This document shows positions 9,461 through 18,315 of a stretch of 64,000 bases of DNA, one piece after another; the stretch's first letter is position 1; each line of letters opens with the position of its first letter. A program made the translations under genes and the position numbers. Location: positions 186,001-250,000 of the forward strand of contig BGKB01000061.1 in the NCBI GenBank assembly GCA_003116975.1. Reading direction: 5' to 3'. Below the pieces are notes generated by a model. That model had not been told where the DNA came from. It saw only the letters and a list, made by a program, of their open reading frames with translations, and searched no databases. Source of the stretch: Aurantiochytrium sp. KH105 (taxonomy: Eukaryota; Sar; Bigyra; Thraustochytrida; Thraustochytriidae).

Positions 9461-10921
9461 ATGGCGGACCTCGGCGACTACAAGCCGGGCGACCTAAGCA
9501 AGCTGCTTGGCGTGGCGTGGAAGGCGCCGACAAAGCAGGAAGAGACGCCTGCAAAGAAGACGACACCGAAGAAATCGGAAAAGGTCACCGAAAAGGAGAA
9601 GACTCCCGTGAAGACGAGGAAACGAAGCCTCGAGGACGCCCAAAAGGTGGAAAAAGTCCCCTCTGGCAAAAAGGCGAAGAAGTCTGTCGAGGCCGCCAAG
9701 ACACCATCGAAGAAGCATCAAAAGCAGCAGCCGAAAAAGGCCAAGGTCGAAAGTGAGAGCGACGATGACGAAAGCGAGGATGAAGACGTGACCATGAAGC
9801 ACAAAAACGCGACCGAGGCAAGCGAGAGCAACAAGAAAAACAACAACGAGGACGACGACGACGACGAGAGTGAAAGCGAGAGCGAGTCCGAAGGTGAAAG
9901 TGAAGATCAGGAAGCGAGAGTAGAGCCAAAGACGACCAAAGCGACTCCTCCGTCTTCCAAAGAACCCAAGCAGGAAAAGGATGCCAAGGATGCAAAAGAC
10001 GCCGACAAGAACGACCCCGAGGTGGCCGCGCGCACGATTTTCGTGGGCAACGTGCCTCTGCTGACCAAGAATGGCAAGGTTGCAGAAGCCGCAGAGGGAG
10101 ACGACCAGCCCAAGGAAGCAGAGGTCAACCTGAAACGCACACAGGCAGAGGTGCGCAAAACCTTTACTGCCTTTGGCGCAATTGCCTCCGTGCGCCTGCG
10201 GTCCGTCCCCATTGAGCCAAGCGCGGTCCCCAAAAAATCGAGCTACAAAACTATGATGAAGGTTTCGACGCACAAGAACAAGGTGGATGCGGCCGCAGGG
10301 ACATGCAACGCCTATGTTGTTTTTCGCGAGGAGTCGAGCGCCGAAAAGGCCGTGAACGAGGCGCACGATGCCGAGTTTTTCGGACGACACTTGCGCGTTG
10401 ACCGCGTCGGTGCTGCTGCAGGTAGCAAGACTGAGTTTGAACCCCGAAAGAGTGTCTTTCTCGGTAATGTGGCGACGCGTGCGACAGATGAAGACGTGCG
10501 CACCTTTTTCACCGACAAGGAAGACATTAAGGTTGCCAACATTCGCGTCGTTCGCGATCGCAAGACGCAGCTTGGCAAAGGCATCGCCTTTGTGCTTTTC
10601 ACCGAATCGGGCATGGTCAACAAGGCGCTCGCGCTGAACGGCAGCGATCTTCTCGGGCGCGCTCTCCGGATCACCCGCGTAGGCAAGTCTGGTCCAAGAG
10701 ATGCGAATGGGCCAAAGAATGGCCGCGGTGGCTTTTCTCGTGGTGGAAGCGGAAACAGGCACAACAACAGCTCGGGTGAGACTCCCACTCTGGCTTTCCA
10801 GGGTGCTCGGGCAACCTTCACGGGCGCTGTTGCAGCGCGACGCAGACTTCGAAACAAGGTCAACAAGAATCGCACCGATGCACAGAAGAATCGAGCCAAA
10901 AAGAAGAAGCTCTCGCGCTAA
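9461..10921 (+). CDS. RBM34/Nop12-like nucleolar RNA-binding protein with two RRMs
   Basis: The 486-residue protein begins MADLGDYKPGDLSKLLG, a short N-terminal motif typical of this family. A long Lys/Glu/Ser/Asp-rich linker follows. The first RRM (about 188-315) has RNP2 in RTIFVGNVPL and a family-typical internal insertion. The second RRM (about 331-405) has SVFLGNVATRATDEDVRTFF and GKGIAFVLF. The tail is basic and Gly/Arg/Asn-rich, ending NKNRTDAQKNRAKKKKLSR. Family members act in large-subunit rRNA processing in the nucleolus. I chose ATG 9461 because the 25 codons upstream of it read as Arg-rich leader and the conserved N-terminus starts here. The gene is convergent with TCF25, 143 bp apart. 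Confidence 0.88.
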   Translation: MADLGDYKPGDLSKLLGVAWKAPTKQEETPAKKTTPKKSEKVTEKEKTPVKTRKRSLEDAQKVEKVPSGKKAKKSVEAAKTPSKKHQKQQPKKAKVESESDDDESEDEDVTMKHKNATEASESNKKNNNEDDDDDESESESESEGESEDQEARVEPKTTKATPPSSKEPKQEKDAKDAKDADKNDPEVAARTIFVGNVPLLTKNGKVAEAAEGDDQPKEAEVNLKRTQAEVRKTFTAFGAIASVRLRSVPIEPSAVPKKSSYKTMMKVSTHKNKVDAAAGTCNAYVVFREESSAEKAVNEAHDAEFFGRHLRVDRVGAAAGSKTEFEPRKSVFLGNVATRATDEDVRTFFTDKEDIKVANIRVVRDRKTQLGKGIAFVLFTESGMVNKALALNGSDLLGRALRITRVGKSGPRDANGPKNGRGGFSRGGSGNRHNNSSGETPTLAFQGARATFTGAVAARRRLRNKVNKNRTDAQKNRAKKKKLSR

Positions 10922-11064
10922 TAATTTTTGCCAAATGTTTTTCTTTCTTTTTCTCCTCCTTCTTTCTCCTTCTTTCTTCGAAATCTGTTTCCCCCCTTTT
11001 CTTCATCTTCATGATTGCATATGTCAAAGAGGGCAAAAAATGCTGCCGAATGAATAGCTCGAGA

Positions 11065-13038
11065 TTAGTCCACATCAAGATTTTCAGAGTCGGCGCCCTC
11101 TGTATTTCGCCCTGGAATAAACATGGCAAGCATGCGCTGCCACAAGCTTTCGCCATCGTCGGCACCTGGCGCAGAAGGATCTCCTGCCATGGCAATCTCG
11201 CCGTTCTCACCTTCAACGAAACCAAAACCCGGGGCAGCGTCGGCAAAATCCCCTACGTCGGCTGCATCTGCACCGTCGGCACCTGCCACTTCTTGGCCAT
11301 CATCCACAACATTGACGACACCGACTTCATCAGCAAATTCCCCAAAACGAACTTGCGCATACCGTTCGCGCACCATCGCATCAGATGCCAAGGCATCAGG
11401 ATCGTCAGCTGCGCCAAAGTCGGCCGAAGTTGCCTGAAAGGCAAACCAAGTCGCCGCAGAAGCCTGATTCCCGTTGCCAATCGGAGACTTGAAGACGTCG
11501 ACGCCCATACGCGCGATAAAAGCATAAAGCTTTTCCTCAGCCTGCGACGCGCCACTCGCGCGATGAGCCGCAGTGCACTTCTCCAGCGCAGAATGCACCA
11601 TGGGGTCTGTCCCAATGCTATTGTTAGGATCTGCAGCGCGAAGGGTCCCAATGATCTCCACGAGTGCACCTGGGAATCGACCCAAAGCTTCCACAGCGGC
11701 CTTGCGAGCCTTGGCCTCCTGCCCAAGGCGGAACAGCGCGAGTGCACGCGAGAACCAGATTCCAGGCAATGCGCGCGCTGTCGAGCACTCCTCAAAAAAA
11801 GAAATGACAAAGTCAAGCTGATTTGCACGAACAGCCAAGAGATCAACCGCAAGCAGCGCAAAGCGACGGTCCGCCTTGGGATCGAGATTGTACATGGTCT
11901 TGGCCAAGGAAAACGCACTCATGTGACATCCGCGGCGCGACGAAAGCAACATGGACTTGAAGAGCGCACGCTCAAAGGTGGCGTTCAGGTTTGCGCTTGC
12001 CGCATCAAAATTGTCACCGCCTCCGCGTAACCTGCAGCGTCCCTCTTGCAAGAGCTCGGGAAAGCGCGGATGGAGCCATGATTCCAGCGTATACAATGCA
12101 CATCGCAACATCATTTCTGCAGTCTCGAGCTGCAAGGTTTGCAGATAGACTTCGTACATTTGCAAGAGCGCAGGCACATGCCAAGGATGGTGCTGAAGGA
12201 AGACGACGATGCGATTAGCGTCCATGCTAGCTTGGCACACTTCGAATTCTTGATGCGCGGCACGGTACGATGACGACACCTCAAAGGAGAACACGGACGA
12301 CCCATCAGGGTCCTCGTCAATGCGAATCATGTGCGCACCTCCATGTCCGGAGGCGTACGTGGGCACCATAAAGGTCTCATCCGGGTTCATGTTGCAGAAG
12401 ATGGCGCGATGAGGCTTTTTCATGCGAGCAGCTGCCCCGCCGCGTCCCATGCCGGCACCTGCGCCAGCACTGGGCTCAGGTCCCGCGGCAGCTCCAAATT
12501 TGCCCAGCTTTTGACGCATTTCGTAGTCTGGATTCAGCTCGCGCACGTTTCGCACGGCGAGGAGCGCAGCGAGTTTGTTTGTCATGCCTCCGGAAGCCTT
12601 TGTCTTTGCAGCTTGCGTAGCCGCCTCGGCCTTGGCCTGCGCAATGGCCGCCTCGAGCATATCATCTTCATCTTTTCCTTTCTTCTTGTCGTCCTTGGTC
12701 TTCTTCCCCTTTTTCTTCGAGTTTGTTGTCGAAGGCGGCGGCGGCGGCGGCGGTGGTGATGGTGGCGTGGACTTCTTTGGCTCTGCCTCTGCGTCTTTCT
12801 CTGCGTCAGAGTCCGAGTCCGAGTCCGAGTCAGAGTCAGAGTCAGAGTCAGAGTCCGAGGCCAGGAAAGCAAAGCCACTGCTCTTCACAGCACCGCCGTC
12901 ACTCTCCTCTTCCTCGTCGTCGTCGTCGTCGTCGTCGTCCTCATCTTCGTCGAAATCGCCATCGTTCTTTGCGGCCTCCGCCTCTCGCGCGCGCTGGCGC
13001 TCTAGCTCGAGCAGACGCTTGCGCTGACGGGCAGACAT
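11065..13038 (-). CDS. TCF25: TCF25/Rqc1 homologue, ribosome quality control factor
   Basis: The 657-residue protein belongs to the TCF25/Rqc1 family, a component of the ribosome-associated quality control complex with the Listerin/Ltn1 ligase and Cdc48/p97. The N-terminus is basic (MSARQRKRLLELERQR), then comes a poly-Asp run, an (SD)n run, polyproline and Lys-rich linkers (to about 125). The conserved TCF25 domain follows: VRNVRELNPDYEMRQKLGKF, the region through QHHPWHVPALLQMYEVY, and AFSLAKTMYNLDPKADRRF. The acidic C-terminus contains the SLWQRMLAMFIPGRN segment. Start ATG 13038 is the first in frame. A 52-codon ORF lies 40 nt upstream on the same strand and could be a uORF. Human TCF25 is of similar length. 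Confidence 0.9.
   Translation of the reverse strand: MSARQRKRLLELERQRAREAEAAKNDGDFDEDEDDDDDDDDEEEESDGGAVKSSGFAFLASDSDSDSDSDSDSDSDSDAEKDAEAEPKKSTPPSPPPPPPPPSTTNSKKKGKKTKDDKKKGKDEDDMLEAAIAQAKAEAATQAAKTKASGGMTNKLAALLAVRNVRELNPDYEMRQKLGKFGAAAGPEPSAGAGAGMGRGGAAARMKKPHRAIFCNMNPDETFMVPTYASGHGGAHMIRIDEDPDGSSVFSFEVSSSYRAAHQEFEVCQASMDANRIVVFLQHHPWHVPALLQMYEVYLQTLQLETAEMMLRCALYTLESWLHPRFPELLQEGRCRLRGGGDNFDAASANLNATFERALFKSMLLSSRRGCHMSAFSLAKTMYNLDPKADRRFALLAVDLLAVRANQLDFVISFFEECSTARALPGIWFSRALALFRLGQEAKARKAAVEALGRFPGALVEIIGTLRAADPNNSIGTDPMVHSALEKCTAAHRASGASQAEEKLYAFIARMGVDVFKSPIGNGNQASAATWFAFQATSADFGAADDPDALASDAMVRERYAQVRFGEFADEVGVVNVVDDGQEVAGADGADAADVGDFADAAPGFGFVEGENGEIAMAGDPSAPGADDGESLWQRMLAMFIPGRNTEGADSENLDVD
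12806..12940 (-). repeat. (Ser-Asp)n and poly-Asp codon repeats in TCF25
   Basis: The (GAGTCC/GAGTCA)n run, about 50 nt, encodes alternating Ser-Asp. Close by, a TCGTCG run encodes poly-Asp. Such acidic, casein-kinase-2-like tracts are common in nucleolar and ribosome-handling proteins. Confidence 0.8.
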
Positions 13039-13077
13039 CTTTCTTGCGCTCTCTGGCGGGCTCTCTCTCGTGAGCTT

Positions 13078-13236
13078 TCACTCTGCGTACGTTCGCGTGG
13101 CGCGCCTCTGGCAAGTTTGTGGTTTGGGCGTCCGAACGCTAATAGGCCAAGCTTTCTTGCGGAAGTTGATGAGGATGACGAGGATCATCACGATAGTAAC
13201 GAGAAGAGAAGAATCTGCGACAAAGATTAAGGCCAT
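13078..13236 (-). CDS. Doubtful 52-residue ORF, single membrane segment; possible uORF of TCF25
   Basis: The ORF runs from an ATG at 13236 to a TGA at 13078. It has an N-terminal hydrophobic helix (SLLVTIVMILVILINF) followed at once by basic residues (RKKAW), the layout of a single-pass membrane micropeptide with its basic flank on one side. It ends 40 nt before the TCF25 start on the same strand, so if the TCF25 transcript begins upstream it would be a uORF. I see no known family. It is too short for the supplied statistics to separate it from chance. Confidence 0.25.
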   Translation of the reverse strand: MALIFVADSSLLVTIVMILVILINFRKKAWPISVRTPKPQTCQRRATRTYAE

Positions 13237-14912
13237 ACCTCGCGTGGCTTAAGACCCCGCGACCTGAGATGCGTTTTTGCTCAACGAACTGATTTATCGC
13301 TCACATGCGTAGCCGACGGAGCCGGTCTTGACGCAGGACGACTTGTAGAAGAAGTAGACTTAGGCCAATGAATAGGTGCTTCCGGCCATACTAGGCCTAG
13401 CCGATCTGCTGCCGACTGCAGCTCATCGTGAACCACCGTGGCCGCTTGAACAAAGTTTTTCTCGATTGATCTTCACCATAAATGGAATTTTTAGCAGCAA
13501 AATTCTCCGTGCCAGCGTACCTGGGCACATTGCGAGCGACAAGATGATCTCGATACTCTTTGGGATTTTCGTCAGACAACATTTGCTCCGCTCAAGCTTT
13601 TCGACAAAAATCGTGTTGTAGTATCTTATACACAAGTGCTTTGTTTATTGAGGGAAGTGGCGGTCCCTGTGTCGTGTGCATGACGCAGACGGCGTGAAAG
13701 CATTGCACTTCGCCGCCGGCTTTTTTTAAAGTTCTCCGAAAAATTAAGCCCAAAGTATTGTCCGAGATTTCTAATTCGCGCAGGCCGCCACTTCTGCTGA
13801 GAGTTCTGGAAAGAAAAGCATTGCCATGATGAGGTTAGCGAGCAGGAGAAAGATCACGAAGATGGTCTCAAGAGACTCCCATTCTGGCTGCAGCTGGCGG
13901 CCCACGTACTTGATTTTCATAGACCTTGAGGACGAGAGGACGTTCCTGAAGGTCTTTGCGAGCGACAATCAATCCGATCGGTAGTACAAATGTCCTTTCT
14001 GGACACAGACGCCATCCCACCGAACGACCGAGCAAACGAACGAACGAATAAGAATTCAAAAAATCGGCAAGTACACGCGCTCTGGTCGAGGCCCTCTGCA
14101 GGCTAGGCAAGGCTCGCATCACAACACAAGCTTGCGCCGAAGCCGCCCCGATGTCTTCTTGCGTAGCGGCGTCGCCTTGGAAGGAGGCCAGTTCTCGCCG
14201 TTCTCGCCGTTCCCAACAGGAACCGGCCGGAACGCAGCGCGCGCTGATCTGAGTCCGCTGAGCCTGGCTGGCATGAGGCCTCCAGATCCTCCTCCACCTT
14301 CCGCAAAGCCCCATCACGTTGTTACGCACGCCTCCTTTCTTGTAGGCGACTAGCTGTGAAACGCCGCGCAGGCCCGGCCAGGACCCGCGCGCAGAGCAGC
14401 TCTCGCCGCAGCGCGCGCGGGAAGGCGAGGCGAGGCGGGGCGGGGCGAGCAGAGGAGGCGCGCGGCCTGCTAGTCGAGCCGCCCGCTTGCCATGGCGTGA
14501 GCGAGCGCGGGCTGCTCTGCTCTGGTCTGGTCTGCTCTGATTCGATTCGAACCGATCCGTTCCGAACCGATCCGATCCGATCCGGCTTCGTCGCCCGCCG
14601 CCAGCGCAGCGCAGCGCCCGCGGAGGACGCGCGGGCGGAGGCGCCGGCGCGCGAGGCAGCGGCGGCCTCCACCGCGGCACGCGCCCGCGCCTTCGTGCCT
14701 CGTTTTATTCCTTCCATCCGTCGAGCCATCATCAAATTTGAAACCCCGACCACCGTGGTCTCGCCGCGCGCCGCGCCCGGCTCGCAGACCGCGCGGGCGC
14801 GGCGCCACTCGCAGGGCGCGGCCGCGCGGATCCAGACGCGCCCGCTCGCGCCCTCTCCCTCCCGCCCGCGCGGTCTGCGCTGCGGCGCGAGGCAGGCAGG
14901 CAGCTCGCGGCC
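13237..14912. other. Divergent intergenic region, TCF25 to the alpha/beta hydrolase
   Basis: The left half (13240-13770) is of moderate GC with no credible gene. The right half is very CpG-rich from 14350 and includes a run of near-repeats of the word GATCC(GA)/GAACC (14540-14585), probably the hydrolase gene's promoter and leader. Long open frames on both strands here (for example 14322-15722 minus) are Ala/Arg-rich products of GC bias and are not called. Confidence 0.4.
13771..13920 (-). CDS. Doubtful 49-residue ORF with one membrane segment
   Basis: The ORF runs from ATG (13920) to a stop at 13771. The peptide has a polar start (MKIKYVGRQLQPEWESLE), then a hydrophobic helix (IFVIFLLLANLIMAMLFF) and a short acidic tail. 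I recognise no family. It is listed because its layout resembles other short hydrophobic ORFs in intergenic regions of this window. Confidence 0.2.
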   Translation of the reverse strand: MKIKYVGRQLQPEWESLETIFVIFLLLANLIMAMLFFPELSAEVAACAN

Positions 14913-17900
14913 ATGGCGCTCGCCGCAGCCGTCGAGGAGCAGACGGCGGCCGCGGCGGTCTCCGCGGAGCCGGCGAAGAAGGCGGCGGCCGGCGGCGGCG
15001 TCGCGGGCGGCGAGGGCTGCGCCGCGTCCGCGCTGCCCTGCTGCGGCGGCGCATGCCTCGCGGACCGCCTCTGGCCGTGGCCGCTGCAGGCGGTGGCCGG
15101 GAACCCGCGCAGGGCGGCGCTCGTGTACGTGGGCCTGAACGCCGTCTTCGTCGGGATCGGCGAGGTCGTGGTGCTGCTCGTCTGGCTGCTCACGCTGCCG
15201 GGGTTTTTGGTCCTCTTGCTCGTGGGGATATTTGCTCTCGTCTACAATGTCGCGCGTCTCATCGTGTACCCGGGCATGATCCCGAACGTACAGCGCGGAT
15301 TGGAGCGCGAGCTCGCGCGCGAAGTGCGACGCAATATCCTGCAGAATCTCGAACCGCACGTGAACTTGCTCAAGCTTCTCGTGTACGTGCATCAGAGTCT
15401 TCACCTGGGGGGGCAGGGACTCTCGGCCATTTGGCTCAAGGAGCGACTCACAGAACTGAGCCGTCAGCGCATGCAGGCTTCCATGTCCACTGTCGAGCCA
15501 ACGCTCGCAACCCTGCGAAGTTTGCAAAACGACAAAAAGGACCACAAGCTCTTGCACGGCGGCGAGGATGTCCTCGAGGCGCTCTCGCAGGTTAGTGATC
15601 TCGATGCTCTTCTGGAAGAGCTCGTTGTCTCTCCGGCGCTTCATGCCCTGCAGACGCATGGAATTGGCGCATTCGCAGCCGCCATCGCGCCCAGTGTCGA
15701 GACGCTCGGCCACAACATGCATCTCGTTCCTGCAGTGGACTCAGCAGTGGACCTGCCCGCGATTCAACCCTCGCACAGACCAGAGGCCGAGCTTCGGGAC
15801 GCACCTTGGCTCGTCTTAGCCGATCTGGCCGCTGCTATCAAAATCTGTGCAGAACGAACTGTATTTTTTGAAGAAATCAAAGAGGCTCCGCTCAAGGTCT
15901 TGCCCAATCAGGTTTCTCCCGGTGACATTGAGCTCGGTATCCATGTGCGCAAGGATAGCGATGCTACAAGCTCAGATTCCGATCAGACTCGCGACGCTTG
16001 CGAGAGCGATTCCGAGTTCGATGTGGGCTCGCCAGCATCCTCACATGCCGGCGGTGTCGTCGAGGGAATCAAGTCTTCCTCGGAAACGGGCGGCGGCGAC
16101 AGCGAGCAAGAAGGTGACGATGGACCCGCAGGTGCTGCGCATGCTGCTGTTGCCGCTGCAGCGCGTGCAGCAGGGACGTCTGCCGCGGCCGCAGCCGCTG
16201 CCGCCAAGGCGAAGGAAAACCAAAAGACTGCGGATGGCATTCGAGCCGATGGTAAAAAGCACCAAGCAGAAGCAAATGTCGAGGGCGGCGATGTTGAAAG
16301 TAATGACGACGACGAGGAGGAGGAGGAAGAGGAGACTCAAGCGGTCGTCAAATCTGCCGCCGAAGGTGGAACGCTCGCGTTATCGGGCGGAAAGTTAGGT
16401 ATGCTTCTGGAGGAATTCCGCTCCGCACGCAGACCCATGCTCGCGATCGCCAACCTTGAATTCATGCGATTTGGACTACAGACCAGGTTCAAAGGCGAAC
16501 AAGCCTGGGTGTCCAGCTACCAAGGCGTGCATATCGACACTATGTTTCTTCCTGCCAAACATGCCAGGTTCGCTGCAGACCAACGAACCATTATCGTGTG
16601 CAACCCCAACTGCGGATATTACGAGTTTGCCGCCATGCAGAATCAGTGGGCTCATTTCTACACTGATCTTGGCTTCAATGTTCTTCTTTTCAACTATCGT
16701 GGCTATGGCCGTAGTGAGGGATGGCCGCGACCCTACGCGCTGCAACGGGATGGGGAGGTTCTTGTAGAGTATCTCACGCGTAGAAAGGGAGTCAAACGGG
16801 GCTGGATCGGCGTTCATGCCGAGTCCATCGGTGGTGTTGTAGCCTGTCATCTCGCCCGGCATGCGACGCGTCTCGGCATCTCCTTCATGGTTGCAGACCG
16901 CACGCTTTGCGACCTTCCGAGTGTTGCCGCCAATATGATTGGTAACTGGGCAGCCATCGCCATTCAAGGGATCGGCTGGTATGCAGACAACGCCAGTGGA
17001 TTCTTGGCGGCGCCAAATTCCTTGTACCGCGTCTGCACCTGCGATCCCAACGACGAAATTATTGCAAACAATGCCTCGCTAAAGAGTGGCGTGGCGCGAA
17101 GAATCGTCGCTGCTGCATGTTACCCCATGCCCACCGCTGCAAACGAGGAACAACGTATCGCAATTGTCGCAAGTACCCTCCTAGGTGCGCCGCGTGACCG
17201 TGAGAGTTTTGATTTTCTGTGGCTTCGCGACCCTGCCTTTTCCAGCGCATTTGCGCTTGCGACGGTGCAGATGTTAGAGGCCCAACGCGAACTGTCCTTG
17301 CTGCCTCCGCTCACAAGCAATCGTGCTCTCGCTTCTTTACTCCACGCAGCAGTCCACGTGCTCTGGTACACAGATGGCTACTGCGGTGAAAGTTTGGGGA
17401 GCCCACTTTCCCGTTTTTACCAAGAGTGGCGCAATTTTCAGCGACCTGCACAGGCCACTCCAGAGCACGTTCAAAACCTCATCAAAAAGGCATCTATAAA
17501 ATGGGTCGTCCCGCTACAGGATTGGCTAGCTAATCTCTTTGTTTGGGGCCAGGACGCCCCGCCTGTCAAGGACCTTGTCAGCCCCAAAGATATCGCTCAG
17601 GCCCGACGCGCAATTTACTCCATCAAGGGCCGCCGTGTCGTCTGCGGCGCACTGCACCCAGTTCCCTTTGCAACTACGGTGGAAACCTATCAGAGTCTCA
17701 AGGATGATGCATTACTTCAGGGTGCTGCCCTTGACACAGACATTGCCGCCGCTATCAATACAATCAGCACGGCTTTGTCCAAGATCCAAGACATGCGCAC
17801 CAAGGTCATGGCTCATCGAGGCGGTGACCCGGTTGCGCAGACGCCAGCTCGTATCGCTGATGACGCCACCGAAATTGGAATTGAACCTGTGCGTCCGGCC

Positions 17901-18011
17901 ATGTTTTTGCTTCCTCTTAATTGCGGTCACAATGGCCGAATAGGTCCACCTGGACTCCGCCAGATGCGAAACCATCTTCTTCGCGCAGGATGGCTTCCTG
18001 CAACCTCTTGA
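14913..18011 (+). CDS. Large membrane-anchored alpha/beta hydrolase (BEM46/ABHD-like)
   Basis: The 1032-residue protein has a hydrophobic double span near the N-terminus (about 66-120, VVVLLVWLLTLPGFLVLLLVG) and a helical region (about 125-330). A disordered acidic, Ala-rich linker follows (about 350-490), then an alpha/beta-hydrolase core. Core signs are IIVCNPNCGYYE, FNVLLFNYRGYGRSEG, nucleophile elbow HAESIGG (S638), probable acid D714 in CDPNDEI, and His H1006 in NCGHNGRIG near the C-terminus. About 290 residues separate acid and His, far more than in a typical 300-residue BEM46 protein, so a lid or extra domain is inserted. The substrate is unknown; a lipid or acyl ester is only a guess. 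Start ATG 14913 is in strong context (GCCATGGCG). It is convergent with the giant calpain-like gene. Confidence 0.75.
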   Translation: MALAAAVEEQTAAAAVSAEPAKKAAAGGGVAGGEGCAASALPCCGGACLADRLWPWPLQAVAGNPRRAALVYVGLNAVFVGIGEVVVLLVWLLTLPGFLVLLLVGIFALVYNVARLIVYPGMIPNVQRGLERELAREVRRNILQNLEPHVNLLKLLVYVHQSLHLGGQGLSAIWLKERLTELSRQRMQASMSTVEPTLATLRSLQNDKKDHKLLHGGEDVLEALSQVSDLDALLEELVVSPALHALQTHGIGAFAAAIAPSVETLGHNMHLVPAVDSAVDLPAIQPSHRPEAELRDAPWLVLADLAAAIKICAERTVFFEEIKEAPLKVLPNQVSPGDIELGIHVRKDSDATSSDSDQTRDACESDSEFDVGSPASSHAGGVVEGIKSSSETGGGDSEQEGDDGPAGAAHAAVAAAARAAGTSAAAAAAAAKAKENQKTADGIRADGKKHQAEANVEGGDVESNDDDEEEEEEETQAVVKSAAEGGTLALSGGKLGMLLEEFRSARRPMLAIANLEFMRFGLQTRFKGEQAWVSSYQGVHIDTMFLPAKHARFAADQRTIIVCNPNCGYYEFAAMQNQWAHFYTDLGFNVLLFNYRGYGRSEGWPRPYALQRDGEVLVEYLTRRKGVKRGWIGVHAESIGGVVACHLARHATRLGISFMVADRTLCDLPSVAANMIGNWAAIAIQGIGWYADNASGFLAAPNSLYRVCTCDPNDEIIANNASLKSGVARRIVAAACYPMPTAANEEQRIAIVASTLLGAPRDRESFDFLWLRDPAFSSAFALATVQMLEAQRELSLLPPLTSNRALASLLHAAVHVLWYTDGYCGESLGSPLSRFYQEWRNFQRPAQATPEHVQNLIKKASIKWVVPLQDWLANLFVWGQDAPPVKDLVSPKDIAQARRAIYSIKGRRVVCGALHPVPFATTVETYQSLKDDALLQGAALDTDIAAAINTISTALSKIQDMRTKVMAHRGGDPVAQTPARIADDATEIGIEPVRPAMFLLPLNCGHNGRIGPPGLRQMRNHLLRAGWLPATS

Positions 18012-18315
18012 TCATTTTTTCTACTTTTTTTCAGTTGCTGTTCACATACACACAAGAGAGGTTTCTCTTTACATTGTAAGCACGATGATAAACATGACTG
18101 TTTTGAATGCCTGCACAAGGGCAACGAATGCAATGTGCGTCGTTGTAATACACTCCATACAAGTACAGACGTTATCGCCTCATGTCCTGTTCTTGCCGTT
18201 CCCAAAGAAGCATCGATCAAAACGGATTTCTTTATCTATCTGGAAAAATGATACCACAAATTTCACACTGTACACTCTCTTCGTTTCGTTAACTCCCCCT
18301 ACACCCCTGGGAACG
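18012..18315. other. Convergent intergenic spacer
   Basis: Three hundred bases lie between the convergent hydrolase and giant calpain-like genes. T-rich stretches follow the hydrolase stop (18012-18035). It contains no gene. Confidence 0.5.

Noticed and set aside
9494..10762. 422-codon minus-strand ORF opposite the RBM34-like gene
   Set aside because: It is a shadow of the Lys/Glu-rich plus-strand gene, giving poly-Leu/Phe/Val without domain order.
14322..15722. 466-codon minus-strand ORF opposite the hydrolase start
   Set aside because: It is Ala/Arg-rich, overlaps the coding start of a clear gene, has no domain, and long frames are expected at this GC content.
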